From positions 1-64,000 of the forward strand of contig CAZMYR010000003.1 of the NCBI GenBank assembly GCA_964570585.1: 64,000 nucleotides of DNA, given 5' to 3'. This document shows, one piece after another, positions 33,496 through 41,740 of this stretch. The position numbers were made by a program, and so were the translations under genes. How positions within the stretch are numbered: position 1 is the first letter of the stretch; every line of letters begins with the position of its first letter. The notes below the pieces were generated by a model, which did no database searches, was not told where the DNA came from, and saw only the letters and a list, made by a program, of their open reading frames with translations. The stretch comes from G020354945 sp964570585 (GTDB lineage: Bacteria > Omnitrophota > Gorgyraeia > JABMRG01 > JAFGKX01).

Positions 33496-33500
33496 ATTTC

Positions 33501-33686
33501 TCACCAACTTGCCTTAGTAACGCCTGGTATTTCACCACTGGATGCTAATTCCCTAAAACAAATTCTACACAATTTAAATTTCCTAATGTACCCTCTAGGC
33601 CTACCGCACCTTTGACAACGATTGTAAGCCCTCACTTTAAACTTAGGTTTCTTTCTTTGTTTTTCTATTAACGCTTTCTTAGCCAT
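33501..33686 (-). CDS. rpsN: Ribosomal protein uS14, zinc-binding form
   Basis: A 61-residue short uS14 with CX2C...CX2C ligands (CQRCGRPRGYIRKFKLCRIC) and the end GVTKASW. The zinc-dependent type predominates in Gram-positives and many deep lineages. Confidence 0.98.
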   Translation of the reverse strand: MAKKALIEKQRKKPKFKVRAYNRCQRCGRPRGYIRKFKLCRICFRELASSGEIPGVTKASW

Positions 33687-33692
33687 ATCTCT

Positions 33693-34238
33693 CTACTTTT
33701 CTTTAAGGGGCATACCCAGATATTTTAAAAGTTCATAAGCTACATCTTTGGTAGTCTTTGTTAAGTTTACAGTAATATCCATGCCCAGGGTTTTATAAAC
33801 TTTATCCGGCTCAATCTCAGGAAATATTAGTTGTTCAGAAAGGCCAAATGTATAATTGCCATGCCCGTCAAAACTATTAGCAGGCAATCCTTTAAAATCT
33901 CTAATTCTTGGTATTGCCACGTTGACAAGCCTGTCTAAAAATTCATACATTCTGGCTCTTCTTAAAGTAACCATACAGCCAACAGATGAACCCTTTCTGA
34001 TCTTAAAATTAGAAATTGCTCTTTTGGCTTTAGTAACAACAGGCTTTTGCCCTGTAATTATTGCCAGGTCTTTCTGGGCCTCTTCAACTATTTTTGTATC
34101 GTGAGCTCCTGCCCCTATACCCATATTTACCACAATCTTTTTTATGCGAGGCACCTGAAAGCGATTCTTATAGCCGAATTTCTGCACTAAAGAAGGCACT
34201 GCCTCTCTTCTATATCTTTCTAATAACCTTGGGACCAT
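33693..34238 (-). CDS. rplE: Ribosomal protein uL5
   Basis: 5S rRNA-binding protein, 181 residues: PRIKKIVVNMGIGAGAHD, TGQKPVVTKAKRAISNFKIRKG, RIRDFKGLPANSFDGHGNYTFGL and MDITVNLTKTTKDVAYELL. Confidence 0.98.
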   Translation of the reverse strand: MVPRLLERYRREAVPSLVQKFGYKNRFQVPRIKKIVVNMGIGAGAHDTKIVEEAQKDLAIITGQKPVVTKAKRAISNFKIRKGSSVGCMVTLRRARMYEFLDRLVNVAIPRIRDFKGLPANSFDGHGNYTFGLSEQLIFPEIEPDKVYKTLGMDITVNLTKTTKDVAYELLKYLGMPLKEK

Positions 34239-34244
34239 AATTTA

Positions 34245-34553
34245 TCACAATATCTCTTCACATTTTTTACAATAACGTGATTTTTTACCATCGCTTAAAA
34301 CAGTAATCCCAATTCTTGTTGGTTTGTTGCACCTTGGGCAAATAACTTTTAAGTTAGAAATATTAATGGCGGCCTCTTTTCGGACTATACCACCTTGTTG
34401 AGCTTGTTGAGTTTTGCGAGTATGACGCTTGATAAAATTTATCCCTTCTACGATTACCCTGTTTTCTTTAGGAAAAACCCGTAAGACCTTGCCGGTTTTG
34501 CCCTTATCTTTACCCGCCACAACTCTTACTTGATCATTTCTTCTTATTCTCAT
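34245..34553 (-). CDS. rplX: Ribosomal protein uL24
   Basis: 102-residue KOW protein: DQVRVVAGKDKGKTGKVLRVFPKENRVIVEGINFIKRH. The C-terminus carries a CX2C...CX2C zinc-like pair (CPRCNKPT...CKKCEEIL). Confidence 0.97.
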   Translation of the reverse strand: MRIRRNDQVRVVAGKDKGKTGKVLRVFPKENRVIVEGINFIKRHTRKTQQAQQGGIVRKEAAINISNLKVICPRCNKPTRIGITVLSDGKKSRYCKKCEEIL

Positions 34554-34558
34554 CCGGG

Positions 34559-34927
34559 TTATATAACCTCCGGTGCAAGCGATACTATCTTTGCAAAACG
34601 TTTCTCTCTTAGTTCTCGTGCAACAGGACCAAATATTCTACTGCCACGCGGATTACCCGCTTCATCTATAAGGACACAGGCGTTCCCATCAAATTTTAAT
34701 GTCGAACCATCCTTCCTCCTTATGGCATTGCGGGTTCGAACTATTACCGCTTTAACCTTCTCACCCTTCTTTATTAAAGAATCAGGAGTTGCTTCTCTTA
34801 CGCTACCGCTTACAACGTCTCCAATATCTGCATATTTTTTTTCAGAACGATGGACAACGCCGATACAACGCACGACCCGCGCCCCGGTATTATCCGCAAT
34901 CTCTAGCATGCTTCTAGGATATATCAT
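34559..34927 (-). CDS. rplN: Ribosomal protein uL14
   Basis: 122-residue large-subunit protein: MIYPRSMLEIADNTGARVVRCIGV, KAVIVRTRNAIRRKDGS and RIFGPVARELREKRFAKIVSLAPEVI. Confidence 0.98.
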   Translation of the reverse strand: MIYPRSMLEIADNTGARVVRCIGVVHRSEKKYADIGDVVSGSVREATPDSLIKKGEKVKAVIVRTRNAIRRKDGSTLKFDGNACVLIDEAGNPRGSRIFGPVARELREKRFAKIVSLAPEVI

Positions 34928-34962
34928 TCTCTCTCTACAAACTACGAACTACCAACTACAAA

Positions 34963-35220
34963 CTATTTGATTACCTCTATTATGCGATAGCGTTTCCCTT
35001 TTGATAAAGGCCTGGTTGGCAGTATTTTAACCTTATCTCCAATCTTGGCAACATTTTTAGGGTCATGGGCCTTAACCTTACGTCTATGCTTTATAATCTT
35101 TTTATACAGTTTATGAGTAGTGAAATTCTCCAACCTTACCACTGCTGCTTTATTCATCTTATCACTTACTACTATGCCGATTTGAGATTTAAGCTTTTTC
35201 CTTTTTATCTGTTTTTGCAT
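34963..35220 (-). CDS. rpsQ: Ribosomal protein uS17
   Basis: 85-residue OB-fold protein: GIVVSDKMNKAAVVRLENFTTHKLYKKIIK and KVKILPTRPLSKGKRYRI. ATG at 35220 preceded by GAGG; its start lies inside rpmC (32-nt overlap), indicating coupling. Confidence 0.96.
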   Translation of the reverse strand: MQKQIKRKKLKSQIGIVVSDKMNKAAVVRLENFTTHKLYKKIIKHRRKVKAHDPKNVAKIGDKVKILPTRPLSKGKRYRIIEVIK

Positions 35221-35404
35221 AACTTGCCTCTTTTAAAATAGTTAAAATCCTGGCTATATCTTTCCTTGTTTGAGAAATTCTAGATGGCTTCTCCAGCTTG
35301 CCCATTTTGGCATAAGTGCGCAAATTTATCAGTTCTTTCTTTAAGGAGAACTGTTTAGATGCAAGTTCTTCCATGGTCATATCTCTTAATTCGTCGGGCT
35401 TCAC
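35189..35404 (-). CDS. rpmC: Ribosomal protein uL29
   Basis: 71-residue helical hairpin protein: MKPDELRDMTMEELASKQFSLKKELINLR and SRISQTRKDIARILTILKE. GTG start. Overlaps rpsQ. Confidence 0.95.
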   Translation of the reverse strand: MKPDELRDMTMEELASKQFSLKKELINLRTYAKMGKLEKPSRISQTRKDIARILTILKEASYAKTDKKEKA

Positions 35405-35470
35405 GTTTTATCTTCCTTTGTTTCTTACAACTTAAAACTTACGACTTACAACTAACCGAGCGTAGCGAGG

Positions 35471-35887
35471 TTATACGTGTTTTCTCCCAATGAGCTTTGT
35501 CTTAAAAGGTATTTTGCTTGCAGCAAGCCTAAGAGCGTCTTTAGCTACCTCTCCGGGTACTCCTTCAACTTCAAAAAGAACTCTGCCCCTTCTTATTACA
35601 GCTACCCAAAACTCAGGCATCCCTTTACCTTTGCCCATTCTTGTTTCTGCTGGTTTCTTGCTAACCGATTTATCCGGAAAAACTCTTATCCAGACTTTCC
35701 CTCCTCCTCTTAAATGACGGGTAAGCACTACCCTGGCTGCTTCAATCTGGGTATTCTTAAGCCAGGCATTCCCTAAAGCCTGCAGTCCATATTCTCCAAA
35801 GCAGACCTTACTACCAGCAACAGCCAAGCCTTTTCTTCGTCCTCTTTGCGACTTGCGATATTTTACTCTTTTAGGCATCAATACCAT
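35471..35887 (-). CDS. rplP: Ribosomal protein uL16
   Basis: 138-residue protein beside the A site: MPKRVKYRKSQRGRRKGLA, TRHLRGGGKVWIRVFPDKSVSKKPAETRMGKGKGMPEFWVAV. Starts at 35887 (MVLMPKR) or at the ATG three codons later; the true start is unclear because a palindrome lies just upstream. Confidence 0.96.
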   Translation of the reverse strand: MVLMPKRVKYRKSQRGRRKGLAVAGSKVCFGEYGLQALGNAWLKNTQIEAARVVLTRHLRGGGKVWIRVFPDKSVSKKPAETRMGKGKGMPEFWVAVIRRGRVLFEVEGVPGEVAKDALRLAASKIPFKTKLIGRKHV

Positions 35888-35901
35888 AATAAACCCATGT
35901 T

Positions 35902-35981
35902 GGTGCCATGCACTGCGGTGCCACCCTACCTTTTAAATATACAGTTTTGCCACGTAGGGTGGCACCGCAGTGCATGGCACC
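35902..35981. repeat. 80-bp perfect palindrome, copy 2 (inverted)
   Basis: Exact reverse complement of 33416-33495, including the 24-bp loop. It begins 14 bp before rplP's start and ends two bases from the rpsC stop. Confidence 0.97.
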
Positions 35982-35982
35982 A

Positions 35983-36678
35983 TTACTTACGTTTTGGTTT
36001 TACGGCTTGCGTCTTAAGCTTTTCGCTATCTTTATTTTCATCCCTTTTACCAGGGAGTATCTCGCCTCTGCATACCCATACTTTAACACCAATTAGACCA
36101 TAAGCGGTATGTGCTTCACAAAAGCCGTATTCTATATCTGCTCTAAATGTCTGTAATGGGACCTTCCCTTCCTTGTAAACCTCTGAGCGGGAGAGCTCAA
36201 GGCCGCCAAGTCTCCCAGAACATCTTATTTTTACCCCCTCTGCGCCGTGATTCATAGTCATCTGCACCGCTTTTTTCATGACCCTCCGAAAAGCTACCCT
36301 TTTCTCTATTTGAAAAGCGACGTTTTCAGCAATTAGCTGAGCATTTACCTGTGGGTCTTTAACCTCTTTGATATCTATAAAAACATCCTTATTTGTTACG
36401 TTGGTCAAATCATCTCTTAATCTATCTATATCTGCTCCCTTCCTACCGATTATGATTCCCGGCCTGGCAGTATGAATGATAGCCCGTATTCTGTTGCTGG
36501 CTCTTTCAATCTCTATATTTGATATCGCAGCAGAAAAATATTGCTTTTTAATATAATCTTTTATTTTAAGATCTTCGTGAAGAAACTCAGCAAAATTCTT
36601 TGATTTCGAAAACCATCTGGATTTCCATGGCTTTATATATCCGACTCTTAAACCATATGGATGAGTTTTTCGTCCCAA
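35983..36678 (-). CDS. rpsC: Ribosomal protein uS3
   Basis: 231-residue KH-domain protein: GRKTHPYGLRVGYIKPWKSRWF, the KH motif GIIIGRKGADIDRLR and GRLGGLELSRSEVYKEGKVPLQT. The start is TTG at 36678, about 11 nt after GGAGG. The C-terminus carries a charged tail (KDSEKLKTQAVKPKRK). Confidence 0.96.
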   Translation of the reverse strand: MGRKTHPYGLRVGYIKPWKSRWFSKSKNFAEFLHEDLKIKDYIKKQYFSAAISNIEIERASNRIRAIIHTARPGIIIGRKGADIDRLRDDLTNVTNKDVFIDIKEVKDPQVNAQLIAENVAFQIEKRVAFRRVMKKAVQMTMNHGAEGVKIRCSGRLGGLELSRSEVYKEGKVPLQTFRADIEYGFCEAHTAYGLIGVKVWVCRGEILPGKRDENKDSEKLKTQAVKPKRK

Positions 36679-36679
36679 T

Positions 36680-37114
36680 TTATTTTTTTCCTCCAGTCTT
36701 TACAGCTTTTTTTTCTTTTTTACCCTGTAACTTTTCAACTTTTTTAACTTTTGGAACTTTTTTAACTGTTTTAGATACCGGCGTTAAGGTATCCAATTCA
36801 ACAGTCAAATGACAGGACCTTTTTCTAATCATGGCTGCCATACCCATAGCTCGGGCTTTATATCTCTTTAGCATAGGTCCGCCGTCCGCAAATATCCTGC
36901 AAATATATAAATCATTTTCATCAACGTTAGGCAGCCTTTTCGCGTTAGCTACTGCAGAGTAGACAGCTTTATAAATATAAGATGCTGCTTTCTTATTCGT
37001 ATTTTCCAATATGGAGAGGGCTACAGGCACAGTCTTGTTCCTAATTAAAGGCAGAAGGAGCCTTAGTTTCTTCGGAGAAATCCTCAAATATTTTATTTTT
37101 GCTTTCGCTATCAT
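36680..37114 (-). CDS. rplV: Ribosomal protein uL22 with basic C-terminal tail
   Basis: 144 residues: ISPKKLRLLLPLIRNK, KAVYSAVANAKRLPNVD and RYKARAMGMAAMIRKRSCHLTVELD (exit-tunnel hairpin). About 30 lysine/valine-rich residues follow. Usual length is about 110. Confidence 0.96.
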   Translation of the reverse strand: MIAKAKIKYLRISPKKLRLLLPLIRNKTVPVALSILENTNKKAASYIYKAVYSAVANAKRLPNVDENDLYICRIFADGGPMLKRYKARAMGMAAMIRKRSCHLTVELDTLTPVSKTVKKVPKVKKVEKLQGKKEKKAVKTGGKK

Positions 37115-37120
37115 ATTAGG

Positions 37121-37203
37121 ATTGCTTCGGTTGCCTTCGGCAACCTCGCAATAAATTCGGACTTATCACTTACGTCGTCCTACGGACTCCGTAAGTGATG
37201 TCC
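37121..37203. repeat. Two palindromes in the rpsS-rplV gap
   Basis: First ATTGCTTCGG...CCTCGCAAT (ATTGCGAG family), then GGACTTATCACTTACG/CGTAAGTGATGTCC around a GTCCTACGGAC inner stem. No coding content. Confidence 0.78.
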
Positions 37204-37207
37204 TCAT

Positions 37208-37495
37208 TTACTTCAGTGCTACCGGTTCCTTTATATGCGCAGCGCCATGGGACCTAAAAGTCCTGGTTGGGGCAAACTCTCCCAATTTATGACCAACCAT
37301 ATTCTCAGTTACAAATACTGAAATAAACCTATTGCCGTTGTGTATAGAAAATGTAAGGCCAACAAATTCCGGAATAATAGTAGAGCGCCTTGACCAGGTC
37401 TTAATAGGTTTCTTCTCGCCTTTTCTGGCCATCTTTTCTATCTTTTCTAACAGCCTCGGATCTACGTATGGACCTTTTTTAATTGATCTGCTCAT
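37208..37495 (-). CDS. rpsS: Ribosomal protein uS19
   Basis: 95 residues: MSRSIKKGPYVDPRLLEKI, IKTWSRRSTIIPEFVGLTFSIHNG and VGHKLGEFAPTRTFRSH. Confidence 0.98.
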   Translation of the reverse strand: MSRSIKKGPYVDPRLLEKIEKMARKGEKKPIKTWSRRSTIIPEFVGLTFSIHNGNRFISVFVTENMVGHKLGEFAPTRTFRSHGAAHIKEPVALK

Positions 37496-37502
37496 TTATT
37501 TT

Positions 37503-38351
37503 TTATCCTTTTTTCTTTTTCTTCCTCTTAGGTCTTCTTTTTAATATATATTTATCAGAAAGTTTTTTCTTCTTTCTTGTCTTCAACCCCTTGGTAATTT
37601 TACCCCATGGGGTAGATGGATGCCTGCCGCCTGAAGATTTTCCTTCACCCCCGCCAAGTGGATGATCGACAGGATTCATAGCAACACCTCTAGTCCCAGG
37701 TCGTATGCCCAACCATCTGCTTCTGCCGGCTTTTCCAATAGATTCTCCCTTATGTTCAACATTGCTCACCTGTCCTATTGTGGCATAGCAATCTAAATCT
37801 ACTAATCTTACTTCTCCGGATGGCATTTTAACGTGAGCCCATCTTTCTTCTTTTGCTAGAATCTGTGCAGAGGAACCAGCGCTGCGAACCGCCAGGGCTC
37901 CTTTACCTTTGTATAATTCCAGATTATGAATCAAGGTACCAGATGGGATGTGCCTAAGCTGCATACAGTTACCTGCTTTTACATCTGTTTTCTCAGATGT
38001 TAAAATCTCATCTCCGACTTTAAGACCCTGGGGGCATAGAATATACCTTTTTTCACCATCCTCATACTCAACCAATGCTATACGCGCAGTGCGATTAGGG
38101 TCATATTCTATCGAAATAACTTTTGCTTTTATATCTCTTCTATCTCTCTTAAAATCAACGATGCGAATTCTCCTTTTGTGTCCGCCTCCTCTGTGCCTGA
38201 CCGTAATCCGCCCCTGCACATTTCTTCCCCCGCTCTTTTTTAGAGGTAGGGTAAGGGGTTTATATGGTTTAGTGGCAGTAATATCCTCAAAGGAAGAGAT
38301 TCGTGTCCATCGTTTGCCAGGTGTTATAGGTTTATATTTCTTTATAGCCAT
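37503..38351 (-). CDS. rplB: Ribosomal protein uL2
   Basis: 282-residue protein required for peptidyl transfer: GRNVQGRITVRHRGGGHKRRIRIVDFKR, and the conserved PVDHPLGGGEGKSSGGRHPSTPWG with the key histidine. Lysine-rich C-terminus (KRRPKRKKKKKG). Confidence 0.98.
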   Translation of the reverse strand: MAIKKYKPITPGKRWTRISSFEDITATKPYKPLTLPLKKSGGRNVQGRITVRHRGGGHKRRIRIVDFKRDRRDIKAKVISIEYDPNRTARIALVEYEDGEKRYILCPQGLKVGDEILTSEKTDVKAGNCMQLRHIPSGTLIHNLELYKGKGALAVRSAGSSAQILAKEERWAHVKMPSGEVRLVDLDCYATIGQVSNVEHKGESIGKAGRSRWLGIRPGTRGVAMNPVDHPLGGGEGKSSGGRHPSTPWGKITKGLKTRKKKKLSDKYILKRRPKRKKKKKG

Positions 38352-38352
38352 T

Positions 38353-38643
38353 TTACGTGCTCACCACCTCTATAACGTCGCCTTCTTTTAGTGTGACCAT
38401 GGCTTTCTTCCAACCGGATGTATGTCCCAATTTATATCTGACTCTACGAGGTTTCCCTTTCACATTCATGACATTAACAGATACAACTTTTACTTTATGT
38501 ATATCTTCAACTGCTTTCTTTATCTGTATTTTATTTGCTAATTTATCGACGAGGAAAAGATACTTATTCTGCCGCATTAATCTTGTGCCTTTTTCAGTCC
38601 TTAATAGGGACTTTATAATATCATAAGATGTCTTTGTCTTCAT
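38353..38643 (-). CDS. rplW: Ribosomal protein uL23
   Basis: 96 residues at the tunnel exit: DIIKSLLRTEKGTRLM, FLVDKLANKIQIKKAVEDIHKVKVVSVNVMNVKGK. Overlaps no neighbour; one base separates it from rplB. Confidence 0.96.
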   Translation of the reverse strand: MKTKTSYDIIKSLLRTEKGTRLMRQNKYLFLVDKLANKIQIKKAVEDIHKVKVVSVNVMNVKGKPRRVRYKLGHTSGWKKAMVTLKEGDVIEVVST

Positions 38644-38713
38644 CCCGCACCTTTTATTTATTCATCCCGGACCTTTTTAATATTACTTTTGAATATTTTA
38701 AAGGTGCGGGATT
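38642..38713. repeat. ATCCCGCACCTTTTA inverted repeat
   Basis: ATCCCGCACCTTTTATTTATTC/GAATATTTTAAAGGTGCGGGAT enclose the whole rplW-rplD gap, touching rplW's start codon and reaching rplD's stop region. Confidence 0.8.
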
Positions 38714-39348
38714 CATTGCGTCAATCTCTTTTCTAAATTTGTGAAAGCTGATCTTTCAATAAGAATCTTCTCTGCCAGGATTACTCTATATGCATTGACA
38801 TCACAACCTCTTAGCACAGCTACTTTCTTTAGGTTGTTTGATGCTTTTTTCAATTTTTCATTCACCGAATCTACTACAAGTAATAATCTTTCTTTATCAA
38901 AATCAAGCTTTAATTTTTTTAATATATCGGTAAAACCTTTAGTCTTATGAGAAGCCAATTCTATCTTGTCCAGGATTATAATTTTGTTTTCATTTATTTT
39001 ATCGTTAAGAGCCGATCGTAATGCCTGTTTAAGTGCCTTTGCGGGTAATCTGTAATAATAATCTTTTGGTTTTGGCCCAAAAGTAATACCTCCGCCTCTC
39101 CACAAAGGAGATCTTATGCTACCGGCCCTTGCCCTACCTGTACCTTTTTGTCTCCAAGGTTTTCTGCCTCCGCCCCTGACTTCTGCCCTCGCTTTTGTGT
39201 TAGCAGAACCTGCTCGCACATTTGTTTGATACATCAATGCCGTTTCATGGACTAATGGCTGATTCACAGAACCATCGAATAGTTTCTGATTTAATTTTAT
39301 ATTTCCTATTCTTTTGCCTTCCTGATTTATTATGTCTAATGTTTTCAT
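38713..39348 (-). CDS. rplD: Ribosomal protein uL4
   Basis: 211 residues: the tunnel loop KARAEVRGGGRKPWRQKGTGRARAGSIRSPLWRGGG and a C-terminal nucleoside-fold half. It can autoregulate the S10 operon in other bacteria; no clear site was seen here. Confidence 0.97.
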   Translation of the reverse strand: MKTLDIINQEGKRIGNIKLNQKLFDGSVNQPLVHETALMYQTNVRAGSANTKARAEVRGGGRKPWRQKGTGRARAGSIRSPLWRGGGITFGPKPKDYYYRLPAKALKQALRSALNDKINENKIIILDKIELASHKTKGFTDILKKLKLDFDKERLLLVVDSVNEKLKKASNNLKKVAVLRGCDVNAYRVILAEKILIERSAFTNLEKRLTQ

Positions 39349-39366
39349 GTGTCACCGAACACCGAA

Positions 39367-40056
39367 CTAAGCTTTAGCCGCCTTTTTAACCTCCTTGGTT
39401 TCTTCAGGTTTCTTCGCTGGGAGTTTCTTACCTTTTACGGCCTTTCTTACCACCAAATAATTTCCAGCAGAACCAGGCACAGCTCCTTTAACAACCATTA
39501 AATTGCTGTCCTTATTTATCTCCATAACTTCTAAATTTTGAACTGTCACCCAATCATTACCCATATGACCCGGCATATGTTGGCCTTTTAAAACTCTCGA
39601 AGGATAAGCGCTGGCCCCTATCGAACCGGGCCTTCTATGTGTCATAGAGCCGTGTGAGGCACCTCCGCCATGCCAGTGCCATCTTTTCATGCCACCCTGA
39701 AATCCCTTGCCTATTGAAATCCCTGATATATCTACAAAGTCCCCTTGCTTGAAAGTATCTAGGAAAAACTGCTGACCTGGTTTAATCTCTTCCGCATTAT
39801 CTATAGCTACTTCTTTTATAAATCTTAAAGGTTCAGTTTTGGCTTTCTTAAAATGTCCTAATTCTGGTCTTTTTGTAATTTTTTTAGATTTTTTATCAAA
39901 ACCTAATTGCACTGCTGAATAGCCATCTTTATCTTCGGTTTTTATTTGCAGCGCTATGCAAGGACCAACTTCTATTAAAGTTGTAGCAATTGCATCGCCT
40001 GCTGATGTAAAATACTGGCTCATTCCTATCTTTTTTCCTAATAATCCCTTTGGCAT
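39367..40056 (-). CDS. rplC: Ribosomal protein uL3
   Basis: 229 residues: KKIGMSQYFTSAGDAIATTLIEVGPC, GKGFQGGMKRWHWHGGGASHGSMTHRRPGSIG and KGQHMPGHMGNDWVTVQNLEV. A tail rich in K, A, E and P ends the chain. Confidence 0.98.
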   Translation of the reverse strand: MPKGLLGKKIGMSQYFTSAGDAIATTLIEVGPCIALQIKTEDKDGYSAVQLGFDKKSKKITKRPELGHFKKAKTEPLRFIKEVAIDNAEEIKPGQQFFLDTFKQGDFVDISGISIGKGFQGGMKRWHWHGGGASHGSMTHRRPGSIGASAYPSRVLKGQHMPGHMGNDWVTVQNLEVMEINKDSNLMVVKGAVPGSAGNYLVVRKAVKGKKLPAKKPEETKEVKKAAKA

Positions 40057-40079
40057 GTTTCCTCGATTTAGCTGGTTTC

Positions 40080-40125
40080 GTATCTAGTATCTAGTATCTA
40101 GTATCTAGTATCTAGTATCTAGTAT
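40080..40125. repeat. 7-bp tandem repeat in rplC-rpsJ gap
   Basis: Six GTATCTA units in tandem, followed by GAGATACGATTCACGAGATACG, a partial inverted counterpart. Non-coding. Confidence 0.9.
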
Positions 40126-40171
40126 TTCCGAGATACGATTCACGAGATACGAACAACGAAGCGCTTATCTC

Positions 40172-40474
40172 CTAGCGTATATCCACATCCACGCCTGCTG
40201 GCAAATCCAATCTCTTCAGAGCATCTATTGTCTTTGCAGTCGGTTCAATAATGCTTAATAACCTTTTATGAACTTTTATCTGAAACTGCTCTCTAGATCT
40301 TTTGTCAATATGGGGAGACCTTAAAACAGTATAATCTTCCCGTTTAGTAGGCAATGGTATAGGGCCAGAAACCTTAGCCCCTGTCTTCTTGGCAGTTTCC
40401 ACAATCTCTGCTGCAGATTGATCAAGAATCCTATGGTCATATGCTCTTAATCTAATCTGTATCTGCTGCTGCAT
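40172..40474 (-). CDS. rpsJ: Ribosomal protein uS10 (NusE)
   Basis: 100 residues: IRLRAYDHRILDQSAAEIVETAKKTGA, GPIPLPTKREDYTVLRSPHIDKRSREQFQ. Also serves in antitermination with NusB. Confidence 0.98.
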   Translation of the reverse strand: MQQQIQIRLRAYDHRILDQSAAEIVETAKKTGAKVSGPIPLPTKREDYTVLRSPHIDKRSREQFQIKVHKRLLSIIEPTAKTIDALKRLDLPAGVDVDIR

Positions 40475-40483
40475 TTTACCTCT

Positions 40484-41683
40484 CTACTCTATTATCTCCG
40501 TAACAACTCCTGCACCTACCGTCCTGCCGCCTTCTCTTATAGCAAACCTTAATTCTTTTTCCATGGCGATAGGCGTTATAAGAGATCCTTCTAAGGTTAC
40601 GTTGTCACCCGGCATTACCATCTCAGTGCCTTCCGGAAGTTTTATTGTCCCGGTAACATCGGTGGTTCTAAAATAGAATTGGGGACGATAGCCGTTGAAG
40701 AAGGGGGTATGCCTTCCGCCTTCTTCTTTGCTTAACACATAAACCTTTGCTTTAAATTTAGTATGCGGGGTTATGGAACCTGGCTTGGCTAAGACCATAC
40801 CTCTTTCTAGGTCTTTCTTTTCTACGCCACGAAGAAGTATTCCTACGTTGTCTCCGGCTTGACCTTCATCCAAGAGCTTCCTAAACATCTCAACCCCTGT
40901 GACTACACTCTTTTTGGGGGCAGGACGCATACCTACTATCTCTATATCTTCGTTTATCTTGACTTTTCCTCTTTCTATTCTACCTGTTGCTACTGTGCCT
41001 CTTCCGGTTATGGAGAAGACATCTTCTATAGCCAAAAGGAAGGGCTTATCAATGTCTCTTTTTGGAGTAGGGATGTATTCATCCACTGCCTTTAAAAGCT
41101 CCATGATTGGCTTGGTGGCTTCATTACCAGGGTCTCCCTCTGCTTCCATGGCTTTTAAAGCACTTCCTCTTATAATGGGGATTTTGTCTCCCGGAAATTC
41201 ATATTTTGAAAGAAGTTCCCGGACCTCAAGCTCTACTAAATCTAGGAGCTCAGGGTCATCAACCATATCTACCTTGTTTAAGAATACAACTATATATGGG
41301 ACGTTTACCTGGCGGGCTAAGAGGATATGCTCTCTGGTCTGAGGCATAGGTCCATCAGCTGCTGATACCACCAAAATGGCGCCGTCAGCTTGAGCTGCTC
41401 CGGTAATCATGTTCTTAATGTAATCGGCATGCCCAGGGCAGTCTATGTGGGCATAATGGCGGTTTTCGGTTTCATATTCAACGTGGGCAATGGCTATTGT
41501 TATTCCTCTTTCTTTTTCCTCTGGGGCATTGTCTATTGAGTCAAAAGTCCTGACATCAGCCATACCTTTTTTATTTAAGACCATAGTTATAGCCGACGTA
41601 AGACAGGTCTTGCCATGGTCTACGTGGCCTATGGTACCGATGTTTACGTGTGGTTTACTCCTTACATATTTTTCCTTTGCCAT
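40484..41683 (-). CDS. tuf: Elongation factor Tu, copy 1
   Basis: GTPase delivering aminoacyl-tRNA; 399 residues. It has GHVDHGKT, DCPGHADYIKNM and FLNKVDMVDD. The true start is ATG at 41683 (MAKEKYVRSKPHVN) behind a GGAGGAG site; an upstream in-frame ATG reads through the site and a repeat. Its product is identical to the copy at 56329 except one residue near the C-terminus (TEIIE against TEIME), which implies gene conversion. Standard place after fusA. Confidence 0.98.
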   Translation of the reverse strand: MAKEKYVRSKPHVNIGTIGHVDHGKTCLTSAITMVLNKKGMADVRTFDSIDNAPEEKERGITIAIAHVEYETENRHYAHIDCPGHADYIKNMITGAAQADGAILVVSAADGPMPQTREHILLARQVNVPYIVVFLNKVDMVDDPELLDLVELEVRELLSKYEFPGDKIPIIRGSALKAMEAEGDPGNEATKPIMELLKAVDEYIPTPKRDIDKPFLLAIEDVFSITGRGTVATGRIERGKVKINEDIEIVGMRPAPKKSVVTGVEMFRKLLDEGQAGDNVGILLRGVEKKDLERGMVLAKPGSITPHTKFKAKVYVLSKEEGGRHTPFFNGYRPQFYFRTTDVTGTIKLPEGTEMVMPGDNVTLEGSLITPIAMEKELRFAIREGGRTVGAGVVTEIIE

Positions 41684-41710
41684 TTTCTCCTCCTCTGTAG
41701 CGTGAGTTTT

Positions 41711-41735
41711 GCCCCTTTGCTTTCCCAAACGGTGC
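41711..41735. repeat. Half of the GCACCGTTTGGG element upstream of tuf copy 1
   Basis: GCCCCTTTGCTTTCCCAAAC...GTGC, one arm of the 75-bp palindrome found complete at 60156-60230. The same half lies upstream of tuf copy 2 at 57556-57580. Confidence 0.85.
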
Positions 41736-41740
41736 TTTCT

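Noticed and set aside
33303..33497. 64-residue minus-strand frame over rpsH start
   Set aside because: Translation of the 80-bp palindrome plus an alternate frame of rpsH.
40080..40125. CRISPR or origin iterons in the rplC-rpsJ gap
   Set aside because: Seven-bp units without spacers; no DnaA boxes or replication genes nearby.
40859..41342. Plus-strand frames repeated identically inside both tuf genes
   Set aside because: They recur only because the tuf genes are duplicates; antisense shadows.
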